A DNA stretch of 36,954 nucleotides from Actinomycetota bacterium (GTDB lineage Bacteria; Actinomycetota; Geothermincolia; Geothermincolales; RBG-13-55-18): the NCBI GenBank assembly GCA_016931915.1, contig JAFGDU010000008.1:1-36954 (forward strand), read 5' to 3'. The notes beneath the pieces were generated by a model. That model saw only the letters and a list, made by a program, of their open reading frames with translations. It did no database searches and had not been told where the DNA came from. Position 1 is the stretch's first letter. Every line of letters starts with the position of its first letter. Below are positions 22,868 to 30,187 of this stretch, in pieces. Both the position numbers and the translations under genes were made by a program.

Positions 22868-24334
22868 CTAGACCACCTCCTCGGTGAAACAGAGTTTGCC
22901 GCGGTTGAGTATATTGTCGGGGTCGAGCATCTTCTTCACCTTGCGCAGCGCGGCCACGGTGTCGGGGCAGCGGGCGTAGGCCAGCTCGGCCCAGGGGCCG
23001 TAAGGCCGGCTGAAGAAGGCCCCGGCGTCCGAGAGGGCCCGCGAGGCCGCGGAGAAGAGCTCATCCGCCTTGGCGGCATCGGCGGGGTCGTAGTAGAGGG
23101 TGAACTCAAGGTGGACGTTTCTGCCCTGCTGGATGGGCTGGATGTAGACCCCGATGCGTTCGGGCGGGTAACCGGCCTTGGCCGCCTCGGCCTCCATGAC
23201 CTGGATGAAGGAGGGCACGCGGTCCAGGGTGGTTATAAAGAAGATATCGGCGAAGGCCCCCTTGGGGACCGTCTTGTAGTAGGGGTCCGGGGAGGGCGCG
23301 GCCAGGATGCGCTCCATCTTTTTCCAGGGGCATCCCGGTACCTCGGGGACGGCGGCCACCCCCGCGGCCTGGGCGTGGCGGGCAAGGTCATGCTCCTGGT
23401 AGGCGACCCTCTCCTCGGGCAGGTACTCATAGCCGGAGACCCCGTAGACCACCGTCCAGGGTGCCTGGGCCTCAGCCAGCTCGTCCACCCTGGCCGGGTC
23501 ATCGGCGATGATGGTGGCCAGCTGGCGGGCGCTCAGGATCAGCCACTCGTCGCCCAGCTTGGGGCGCAGGGCGCGGTAGGTGAAGTCGCTGGCTCGCTCC
23601 AGCTTCTCGTCGGGGACGAACCATATCTTGTGGATTGCCGGCTTTACCTCCAGCTTGAGGGAGCACCAGGTGACCGCGGCCACGGTGCCCTGGGACCCCT
23701 GCACCACGCGGGCGAAGTCGGTCTGGGCCGGGCCCATGGGGTTCTTCTGGGCGCCCCCGGCCGCCCACTGCTGCTCCAGGGAGCCGGGGCCGGCGGCGGA
23801 ACCGGTGCGGAAGAGGTCGCCGGTGCCGAAGACAAGCTCGGTGCAGAGCATGGGGTCGGTCATATCCCAGTGGTACTTGGGTATGATGATGGGCTCCCGC
23901 TCCAGGCAAGAGGCCAGCACCGACTTACCGGCCTTGGGCAGCAGCGGCATGAGCACCTTGAGGCCGGCTGCGTCCACCTCCGGGATGAGCTGCTCGAAGG
24001 TCACCCCGGGCTCGATGAGGGCCACCTTGTTGCGGCGGTCCAGGCGCACGATCTCTTTCATGCCCGAGAGGTCCACGACGACCGCCTCGCCCACCGGCAC
24101 GGAGTCGCCACGCAGGCGGGGGGCGGAGGACGAGAGGAAGACGAGGTTGAGCTTATCCGAGCGGGCCAGTTTGACCAGCTCCCTCACCTCGGCGGTGGAG
24201 TGAGGGCGCACCACGACGGCGGCCTCGCCGCCGCTGGTGGCCCCCGCCTCGCTGAAGGTGGCGAGGAGGGATGGGTCATCCACCACGTTCGCCTCGCCGA
24301 CCAGGGCTGTAAGTTTATCTCTGCTTATATCCAT
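22868..24334 (-). CDS. GlcD-like FAD-linked dehydrogenase, 488 aa
   Basis: FAD_binding_4 enzyme of the glycolate / D-lactate dehydrogenase type. N-terminal PCMH domain: GEAAVVVRPHSTAEVRELVKLAR and VVVDLSGMKEIVRLDRRNKVALIEPGVTFEQL. Middle: DFARVVQGSQGTVAAVTWCSLKL. The typical C-terminus is KKMLDPDNILNRGKLCF, close to the DP-x-x-ILNPGK signature. ATG 24334 is preceded by AGGAG. The stop abuts the CCG Fe-S start (TAGATG), so the pair is a GlcDF-like unit. Together with EtfAB just upstream it recalls the Etf-linked lactate dehydrogenases of anaerobes that oxidise a 2-hydroxy acid by electron confurcation. The substrate here is not shown by the sequence. Confidence 0.9.
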   Translation of the reverse strand: MDISRDKLTALVGEANVVDDPSLLATFSEAGATSGGEAAVVVRPHSTAEVRELVKLARSDKLNLVFLSSSAPRLRGDSVPVGEAVVVDLSGMKEIVRLDRRNKVALIEPGVTFEQLIPEVDAAGLKVLMPLLPKAGKSVLASCLEREPIIIPKYHWDMTDPMLCTELVFGTGDLFRTGSAAGPGSLEQQWAAGGAQKNPMGPAQTDFARVVQGSQGTVAAVTWCSLKLEVKPAIHKIWFVPDEKLERASDFTYRALRPKLGDEWLILSARQLATIIADDPARVDELAEAQAPWTVVYGVSGYEYLPEERVAYQEHDLARHAQAAGVAAVPEVPGCPWKKMERILAAPSPDPYYKTVPKGAFADIFFITTLDRVPSFIQVMEAEAAKAGYPPERIGVYIQPIQQGRNVHLEFTLYYDPADAAKADELFSAASRALSDAGAFFSRPYGPWAELAYARCPDTVAALRKVKKMLDPDNILNRGKLCFTEEVV

Positions 24335-24347
24335 GGTCGTGCTCCTT

Positions 24348-24737
24348 TCAGGCTGCTTTCCCGGCCAGGGCGCGCAGGCGCTCTCCCAGGGAAGGAGGCT
24401 TGGTACCGGTGGCCGCCCTGGCCATAGTGGCCTTCATGTTCTTGACCATCATCTTCTTCACCAGTGCGATGTCCAGCAGGCGGGATGCGAGCTTCATCAG
24501 CCCGTCTGAGTCCAGGTACTTCATGAGTGGGCCCGCCCTGTCCAGGAGGCGGTCTATCTTCATCACCGTGGCCTCGTCGGCCTCGTCCAGGCGGTTGAGA
24601 AGGTCCCCCATGTTCATGCCCGTCTCGGCGATCACCCCCTCCAGGGCCTCTCCCTGGATGACCATGAACTTGTCCAGCACCCCATTGCGGTAGGCGCACT
24701 GCATGACGTTGAACACCTCTGCGGGATCGAGCGACAA
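24348..24737 (-). CDS. Hypothetical protein heading the dehydrogenase operon, 129 aa
   Basis: Not recognised. GGAGG at 24750-24746 overlaps an in-frame GTG (24746) but stands 8 nt before TTG 24737, so TTG is the more likely start. The protein is almost wholly helical and charged, with repeated Met, Leu and Asp (NRLDEADEATVMKIDRLLDRAGPLMKYLDSDGLMKLASRLLD). It ends with a basic tail (KNMKATMARAATGTKPPSLGERLRALAG). There is one Cys and no cofactor motif or membrane helix. It is 13 nt before the GlcD-like gene and clearly in its operon. It might be an assembly or docking factor for the flavoprotein complex; this is a guess from position. Confidence 0.7.
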   Translation of the reverse strand: MSLDPAEVFNVMQCAYRNGVLDKFMVIQGEALEGVIAETGMNMGDLLNRLDEADEATVMKIDRLLDRAGPLMKYLDSDGLMKLASRLLDIALVKKMMVKNMKATMARAATGTKPPSLGERLRALAGKAA

Positions 24738-24811
24738 TCTACTCACCTCCGTCTTATCCGGAAAACAACGTTACTCTTCTATCGTTAGGTCCGTCTGAGG
24801 TAATGGGGAAT

Positions 24812-24891
24812 GGGGTCAGGTCTTGCCATTTCGCCACATTCCTCGCTAAATGATCGCAACGGCGGGCAGGCGAAACGCAACACCTTACCCC
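24812..24891. repeat. REP-like imperfect hairpin between etfB and the 129-aa gene
   Basis: The left arm GGGGTCAGGTCTTGCCATTTCGCC (24812-24835) pairs with 24869-24891 at about 20 of 24 positions. It lies in the 201-nt gap downstream of etfB. The GGGGTCAG start also occurs at 28019 and, on the minus strand, near 27205. Confidence 0.5.
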
Positions 24892-24938
24892 ACCCTGCGG
24901 GGCATAGAACGTACGTGCTATCGAAAATATAGCCGATT

Positions 24939-25736
24939 TCAAATGACTTTCTCCTGCCTGAGGAGTTGGGCCAGCTTCTTTCCCGTTTCCTCCGGGGTAT
25001 CTCCATCCACCAGCGTGCAGCGCCGCTCCCGTGAGGGGGCGGCGAGGGCGACGGTCTCGAGACGGCTCAGGCCGGAGATCTCCAGGTCCAGGTCTGCTTC
25101 CGCCAGGATGGTCTGGGGAAGGCCCTTTGCCGCCTTGATGGCTTGCAGGCTGGGATAGCGCAGGTCGCCCACCTCCCCTGAGACGGTGACCAGGGCGGGG
25201 AGGTCAGCCTCAACCACCTCGTAGCCGTCGGGAAGCACCCGCTCCACCACGACCTTGCCCCCGGATATCTCCACCTTCTGGGCCAGGGTGATGGCCGGGA
25301 TGTCCAGCAGTTGGGCCAGGATAAGCCCCACCATGCCGGCATTGGTGTCCGCAGCCTGCCGGCCGCAGAGGATGAGGTCGTATTTACCCGACTTGGTGAT
25401 GGCCCCGGCGAGCAGGTGTGCGGTGGTGAAGGAATCGAGCAGGGCGGCGTCCAGGTCATCTCCTTCCACCAGGAGCGAGGAGTCGGCGCCCGCGGCAACG
25501 GCCTTGAGGAAAACCGCTTTCGAGAGCCCTTTCCCCACCGATAGCAGGGTGATCTCGGCGTCCGTCGCTTCCTTGATGCGTATGGCCGCCTCCAGGGCGT
25601 TTTCGTCGAAGGGGTTGATGACCGGAGGGATACCCCGGGCTGTTACCCTGCGTTCCGCCTCGTTCACCTCGAAGGAGGAAGGGGGTCCCTCGGGGTCCGG
25701 GACCTGCTTTGCGCATACGATGATATTAAAACCCAT
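24939..25736 (-). CDS. etfB: Electron transfer flavoprotein beta subunit, 265 aa
   Basis: Forms the EtfAB heterodimer that carries electrons between flavin dehydrogenases and a quinone reductase or ferredoxin system. Family marks: IIVCAKQVPDPE at the N-terminus, VINPFDENALEAAIRIKE, and LILCGRQAADTNAGMVGLILAQLL at the nucleotide-binding region. VSGEVGDLRYPSLQAIKAAK matches the conserved EtfB R-x-P-S-L segment. Length is normal. It starts 10 nt after the etfA stop. Whether it is of the bifurcating kind (NAD-binding) cannot be told by eye. The neighbours (GlcD-like, CCG protein, FixCX) suggest an electron-transfer role in hydroxy-acid or similar oxidation. Confidence 0.94.
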   Translation of the reverse strand: MGFNIIVCAKQVPDPEGPPSSFEVNEAERRVTARGIPPVINPFDENALEAAIRIKEATDAEITLLSVGKGLSKAVFLKAVAAGADSSLLVEGDDLDAALLDSFTTAHLLAGAITKSGKYDLILCGRQAADTNAGMVGLILAQLLDIPAITLAQKVEISGGKVVVERVLPDGYEVVEADLPALVTVSGEVGDLRYPSLQAIKAAKGLPQTILAEADLDLEISGLSRLETVALAAPSRERRCTLVDGDTPEETGKKLAQLLRQEKVI

Positions 25737-25746
25737 GACGCACCCC

Positions 25747-26736
25747 CTATTCCTGCAGCAGCTCTCTCAACGTGGCGGTAAAGGAAGGGAGCACCTGTTT
25801 CCAGTCTCCTACCACCCCGTAATCGGATACCTTGAAGATGTAGGCCTCGGGGTCCTTGTTGATGGCCACGATCTTGCCCGATTCGCCCATGCCCGAGAGG
25901 TGCTGCGTGGATCCGGAGATGGCGACCGCCACGTAGATATCTGGGGCGACTACTTTACCCGTTATTCCCACCTGGCAGGTGGTGGGGGCCCACCCGGAGT
26001 CCACGGGGGGACGGGATGCTCCCACCGCTCCCCTCAAGAGCCCGGCGAGCTCTCTCAGCTGCTCGAAGGCCTCCTCGCCGCCCATGCCCCTGCCTCCGCT
26101 CACTACCACCGGGGCCTCCTCCAGGGGGCATTCTTTAGCGCTCACGACCTCCCTGCCCTTGAACTCGAGGCGGGAGCTTACGCCAGGGATGTCTGCGACG
26201 GCGGTCACTGCTCCAGCCGCATCCGCCGGCGCCGGCGCGTCTCCGACCCTGGCCCTTACCGTGGCCATTACCGTATCGGTGTTCGCTTTCTGCGTGGCCA
26301 GCGCGTTCCCGCCGTATATGGGGCGCGTGAAGAGGATTTCCCCGCCCCCCACCTTCACGCCCACGCAATCGGTTACCAGGGCGGCACCCAGCGAGCAGGC
26401 CAGGCGCGGGAGCAGGTCCTGACCCATGGCGGTATGGCCGGCCAGGATTACATGTGGCAATCTGTCTTTCAGGAAGGAGCTCAATACCTCCATGTATTTC
26501 TCCGGGTCGTATTGGGCAAGCCCGGGATGGTCGAGGGCAAATACCTCTTCCGTACCATAACGTGCGACCTCCTGTGCCGCAGCGGATATGTCACTGCCCA
26601 TCACTATGGCGTTGAGAGGCGTTCCCGTTTCGGCGGCCAGTTTCCTGCCGAGTCCCAGCAGCTCAAAGGTGAGCGAAGTGGGATTCTTACTGTCGTTGAT
26701 CTCTGCGACGATACATATGCCTTGGGTTTGTGTCAA
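25747..26736 (-). CDS. etfA: Electron transfer flavoprotein alpha subunit, 329 aa
   Basis: FAD-binding partner of EtfB. The C-terminal half carries the diagnostic FAD site: VVSGGRGMGG, VGASRPPVDSGW, QVGITGKVVAPDIYVAVAIS, GSTQHLSGM, IVAINKDPEAYIFKVSDYGVVGD. The N-terminal part (ICIVAEIND ... FELLGLGRKLAAETG) is the normal EtfA domain I. The start is probably TTG 26736 (LTQTQGICIV), with AGGAGG ten bases upstream; the frame stays open further but without family similarity. etfB follows after 10 nt. A strong promoter about 280 bp upstream (27018-26990) leaves a long leader of about 250 nt. Confidence 0.93.
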   Translation of the reverse strand: MTQTQGICIVAEINDSKNPTSLTFELLGLGRKLAAETGTPLNAIVMGSDISAAAQEVARYGTEEVFALDHPGLAQYDPEKYMEVLSSFLKDRLPHVILAGHTAMGQDLLPRLACSLGAALVTDCVGVKVGGGEILFTRPIYGGNALATQKANTDTVMATVRARVGDAPAPADAAGAVTAVADIPGVSSRLEFKGREVVSAKECPLEEAPVVVSGGRGMGGEEAFEQLRELAGLLRGAVGASRPPVDSGWAPTTCQVGITGKVVAPDIYVAVAISGSTQHLSGMGESGKIVAINKDPEAYIFKVSDYGVVGDWKQVLPSFTATLRELLQE

Positions 26737-27359
26737 AGTGCATCGACCTCCTGCTCTTGTCGCCGGGATTCTCTCTGCAGGACCCATATGGAAGAATAGT
26801 GCGCGGGTCCGGATAGAGTTGCCGTCGTTACTCCCCCATTGCCTGCCGGCGCCAGCCTCACCGTTCGTTCACATCTCCTGCGCCGAGACGACCTCCCGTA
26901 CAATTCCTCGAACGAAAAAACGCGACCCATCGCCCGTCTGCCATCTATGCAAGGACTAAAGCCGCGAACTAAACATGACTGGCTGTCACATTTTATCATC
27001 GCGATCCCGGGTAGTCAATAAAGATTTAACAAAAAATCTGATTTTGTATAGCGATATCCTCCCCGGCGACTTTTATCACCAATTCATCTCCACTGAACAC
27101 AAAGATAAGACCGGGAATCATGCTATGGAATGATTCCGTTTCCTGGTGATACGGCCTTTTTCCCCGGAGCCGGAGCCCCGCGCCCGCAGGCTGGGGCAGA
27201 TACTGACCCCAGTGCCTGAAGTCAATCACCCGCATTTTTTCAGAAGACCTATCATGTTAATCACGGCTTGAAGTGGAAAGAATATTAGAGAGGCAGAGTC
27301 AGCAGAGTGAAAGCAGAGGGGGCCACCGGCCCCCCGGCGAACGGGAAAGGAGTGAAGAG
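26737..27359. other. Divergent intergenic region of etfA and ferritin
   Basis: About 620 nt without a supported gene. It holds the minus-strand etf promoter and its ~250-nt leader, an AT-rich stretch at 27015-27055 (with AGATTT...AAATCT arms), a small REP-like hairpin around 27190-27211 and the ferritin ribosome site. A minus-strand frame at 26999-26733 starts inside the promoter -10 and is not credible as a gene. Confidence 0.6.
26990..27018 (-). promoter_or_regulatory. Sigma70-type promoter of the etf operon
   Basis: On the minus strand TTGACT (27018-27013), an exact 17-bp spacer, then TAAAAT (26995-26990). Both boxes match 5 of 6 consensus bases. Transcription would start near 26983. Confidence 0.72.
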
Positions 27360-27872
27360 ATGCTTTCCAAGAAAATGGAGGAAGCCCTAAACGACCAGAT
27401 GAAGTGGGAGTTCTACTCCTCGTTTCTTTACCTTGCGATGGCCGGGTATCTCAAGTCCAAGAACCTCGACGGTTTTGCCAACTGGATGACGGTCCAGATG
27501 CAGGAGGAGAGCGCGCATGCCATGATGTTCTTCAATTACATCGACGAAGCTGGTGGAAGGCCCGATGTGCGGGCATTCGACCAGATGGATAACGATTACA
27601 AGTCCGTAACCGACGTTTTCGCGAAGACGGTAGAACACGAGAAGCTGGTCACCAGGCGCATCAACGATCTCATGGACCTGGCCGTGAAGGAGAAAGACCA
27701 CGCCACCACGCAGTTCCTGTCCTGGTTCGTGAAGGAACAGGTGGAGGAGGTCGCAGAGCCCACCAAGATCCTCAACCAGCTGAAGATGGTCAAGGAACAG
27801 GGTAACGCCCTGATGATGCTGGACCGAGAGCTGGCCCAGAGGGTCTTCAACCCGCCTGCCGTCGCTACATAA
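27360..27872 (+). CDS. Non-heme ferritin, 170 aa
   Basis: Iron-storage 24-mer subunit. From ATG 27360 (AAAGGAGTG upstream) the ferroxidase ligands fall at the E. coli FtnA positions: Glu17, Glu50, His53 (EESAH), Glu94, Gln127 and Glu130. The four-helix bundle is of full length, and no heme-binding Met typical of bacterioferritin is placed as expected. Its role is to oxidise Fe(II) and store Fe(III), also protecting against peroxide. It is monocistronic, with a terminator hairpin 25 nt after the stop. The long upstream region may hold iron- or redox-responsive sites, but I see no clear Fur box. Confidence 0.95.
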   Translation: MLSKKMEEALNDQMKWEFYSSFLYLAMAGYLKSKNLDGFANWMTVQMQEESAHAMMFFNYIDEAGGRPDVRAFDQMDNDYKSVTDVFAKTVEHEKLVTRRINDLMDLAVKEKDHATTQFLSWFVKEQVEEVAEPTKILNQLKMVKEQGNALMMLDRELAQRVFNPPAVAT

Positions 27873-27896
27873 CGACCAGGCGGCCGTCTGGATATG

Positions 27897-27914
27897 GGCG
27901 CCCCTCGGGGCGTC
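27897..27914 (+). terminator. Rho-independent-type terminator of the ferritin gene
   Basis: GGGCGCCCC pairs with GGGGCGTC around a CTCG-type tight loop, followed by TTTATCTTCCCC. Confidence 0.65.
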
Positions 27915-28121
27915 TTTATCTTCCCCGCATGCCCCCTTTTTTCTGGCGGTAAGCGCGATGGGCTGGTATAAATAGACTGGAGTCGGGTAAAGCCCGGCCC
28001 GGATAGATACGATATGCTGGGGTCAGGCAAAGAGCCAACCCGCAGATGGAAGGCCGGAGATTTGCGTCGAGGTAGCGATTGAAGCAGGTCCGGGAAAGAA
28101 GCACCGGGATACGAGGCCAAC

Positions 28122-29678
28122 ATGAAGGTTTTATTCGTCCACTCCGAGCAGGATCCCTATTCCTCAGATAAGCCGCTGGAGATACTGGAACGGGTCCAAT
28201 TCGGCATATCCTATATCTCCTCGCTGCTCAAGAGGGAGGGGCACGAGACCAGGCTGGTCGTGCTGTGCGAGAAGACGCTGAGCACTATCGAGGATCACGT
28301 GCGGGATTTCGATCCCGGCCTCGTCTGTTTTACATCGGTTTTTACCGAGTACGGAACCTTGAGGCGAGCCGCCGCGCTGATCAAGAAAAAGCGTCCCGAG
28401 ACATTCACCCTCCTCGGCGGCCCGCATGCCACCCTCAGGCCTGACGAATGCCTGGCGGAGGGCTGCTTCGATGCGGTATGCGTAGGCGAGGGGGAATATC
28501 CCAGCGCGGAACTGGCGCAGCAGCTCGACGCCGGCCTCTTCCCTTCGCTTATTCCCAACCTCCTGATCAGGCGGCCGGACGGGAGCGTGGAGAGGAACGA
28601 ACCCCGCCCTTTCCTGCAGGATCTCGACAGCCTGCCTTTCCCGGACCGCGAGATGTGGCTGCCCTGGGTGGCCAACCCTGCATCGCGCCCCTCGGTCCTG
28701 GTGGGGAGGGGCTGCCCGTTCAGCTGCACCTATTGCAGTAACCATGCTCTGCGCAAGTCCTCCCCGGGCAGGTATGTGCGCCTGCGCAGCCCGCGTAACG
28801 TAGCGCGTGAGATCTCGGTTATGAAGGAGGCCGAGCCCGGCTTCAGCGAGGTGTACCTCGAGGTGGAGACCATGGGGGTCAACAAGGAATGGGCGCTCGA
28901 GCTCTGCTCCGAGCTGCGCGCCCTCAACTCGCGGCAGCAACATCCGTTGACATTCGGCACCAACCTGCGCGTCACCCCCAAGGCCGACTACGAGGATCTT
29001 TTCGCGGCGTTTGCACAGGCCAACTTCCGCTTTGTGAATATCGGCCTGGAGTCCGGATGCGAGCGTGTACGCAGGGAGGTACTGAAAAGGCGCTATTCCA
29101 ACCAGGATATAATCGGGGCGGTGGAAACGGCCCGGCGTCACGGTCTGCAGGTGGGTATCTATAACCTCATCGGTCTGCCGGGAGAGACCCCGCGGGATTT
29201 CCGCGAGACCATACACGTGAACCGCCTGTGCCAGCCCGACTGGTTCCTGCTCTCGGTGTTCTTTCCCTACCCCGGAACGGAGCTCTACGATACCTGTAGC
29301 CGGCTCGGCCTGCTGGACGGCCCGGTTGACCCATGCATGGAGAGGAGGAGGCCGGTGCTCGACCTGCCCGGTTTCAGCAAGAGGCAGGTAGGCAGGAGGC
29401 GGGACTGGTTTCCGCTGCTCGTTTATTACGGCCACCGCCCTACGAAGGAACTGTTGTGGCTGGTCAGCATGGCGAAGATCTACTCGAACCACCGTCTCGC
29501 CGATATCCACCGCCGCTTTTTGGAGATCTATAGCTCGCGCAATGGACGCCGCTTCGACAATTCTCCGGAGATCGTGTTTGCGAGGAAGCTGGAGGCGAAA
29601 AGAGCTTCCGGGCAGGAGCCTGCCGGCGAGGACCTCGTGGTGGTGGGAAGGGAAACGGAGGTATCCCAGGGAGACTGA
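28122..29678 (+). CDS. B12-binding-type radical SAM protein, 518 aa
   Basis: N-terminal Rossmann domain of the B12-binding kind (KVLFVHSEQDPYSS, DPGLVCFTSVFTEY, FTLLGGPHATLRP, AVCVGEGEYP; about 1-140). The classic D-x-H-x-x-G cobalamin His motif is not visible, so cobalamin may be bound base-off without His or not at all. The radical SAM core has Cys198, Cys202 and Cys205 (CPFSCTYC) for the [4Fe-4S] cluster, then FVNIGLESGCERVR and VGIYNLIGLPGETPRDF. The C-terminal ~100 residues are basic. Typical roles are methyl transfer or ring rearrangement on lipids, cofactors or peptides; the substrate is unknown. ATG 28122 has only a modest ribosome site. The small Cys protein at 29713 follows after 34 nt. 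Confidence 0.9.
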   Translation: MKVLFVHSEQDPYSSDKPLEILERVQFGISYISSLLKREGHETRLVVLCEKTLSTIEDHVRDFDPGLVCFTSVFTEYGTLRRAAALIKKKRPETFTLLGGPHATLRPDECLAEGCFDAVCVGEGEYPSAELAQQLDAGLFPSLIPNLLIRRPDGSVERNEPRPFLQDLDSLPFPDREMWLPWVANPASRPSVLVGRGCPFSCTYCSNHALRKSSPGRYVRLRSPRNVAREISVMKEAEPGFSEVYLEVETMGVNKEWALELCSELRALNSRQQHPLTFGTNLRVTPKADYEDLFAAFAQANFRFVNIGLESGCERVRREVLKRRYSNQDIIGAVETARRHGLQVGIYNLIGLPGETPRDFRETIHVNRLCQPDWFLLSVFFPYPGTELYDTCSRLGLLDGPVDPCMERRRPVLDLPGFSKRQVGRRRDWFPLLVYYGHRPTKELLWLVSMAKIYSNHRLADIHRRFLEIYSSRNGRRFDNSPEIVFARKLEAKRASGQEPAGEDLVVVGRETEVSQGD

Positions 29679-29712
29679 ATGGACTCCTGGAGGGCAGACA
29701 CCTGGAGGTCGC

Positions 29713-30042
29713 ATGGCAGAGCATATTCACCAGCTTCTGGATGTGGAGATTAGAAGTATCGCCGGGTATTATATGGTCCTCGAGGAAGGCGTGTTAGAAT
29801 ACAAAGGCCGGGATCTGCTCTACCTGGTGCAGATGGCTGCGATCGAGACGTCATGCTGCGGCCGGGGAGGCATGGGCTTTATCCTGGTCCCCGGATATAT
29901 CAACGCTTTGAAGGCGAGGCAGGACGAGGACGGCCTCTGGATATCGGATGTGGACAGGGTGGAAGACGAGGAGGACCGCAAGGAGATAACCGGACTGTTG
30001 ACCGCACGGCACCCCGGGTTTCAACAGGTAAATTTTGCCTGA
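29713..30042 (+). CDS. Small hypothetical protein with a Cys-Cys-Gly motif, 109 aa
   Basis: ATG 29713 with GGAGGTCGC upstream. The protein has a compact N-terminal part (LLDVEIRSIAGYYMVLEEGVLEYKGRDLLYLVQ). A motif TSCCGRGGMGFILVPGYI (about 47-64) and an acidic C-terminus follow. The paired cysteines followed by Gly-rich residues look like a metal or Fe-S ligand set. I have the impression that similar small proteins exist in other anaerobes but cannot name a family. It lies 34 nt after the radical SAM gene on the same strand and may be a partner of it. No membrane segment. Confidence 0.72.
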   Translation: MAEHIHQLLDVEIRSIAGYYMVLEEGVLEYKGRDLLYLVQMAAIETSCCGRGGMGFILVPGYINALKARQDEDGLWISDVDRVEDEEDRKEITGLLTARHPGFQQVNFA

Positions 30043-30187
30043 GTGCCTTGGTTCATAAATTCGGTCTGCAGCGAGAGTGCCGGGGCGTGGATGCAGCGGC
30101 GATCGAATGCGAGCGTATTTATGAATCGAGGTACAGGATAGTATCCGCCGTTTATTCCGAGCAACGTAGAGGGAAGGGAGGATGGAC

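Noticed and set aside
22145..24427. A 760-codon open frame on the plus strand
   Set aside because: It lies opposite three tightly packed minus-strand genes with family motifs, zero to 13-nt gaps and ribosome sites. Its own translation has no family motif. High GC makes long antisense frames common.
26733..26999. Small minus-strand gene in the etfA leader
   Set aside because: Its ATG lies in the promoter -10 region and it has no ribosome site; later in-frame starts are also unsupported.
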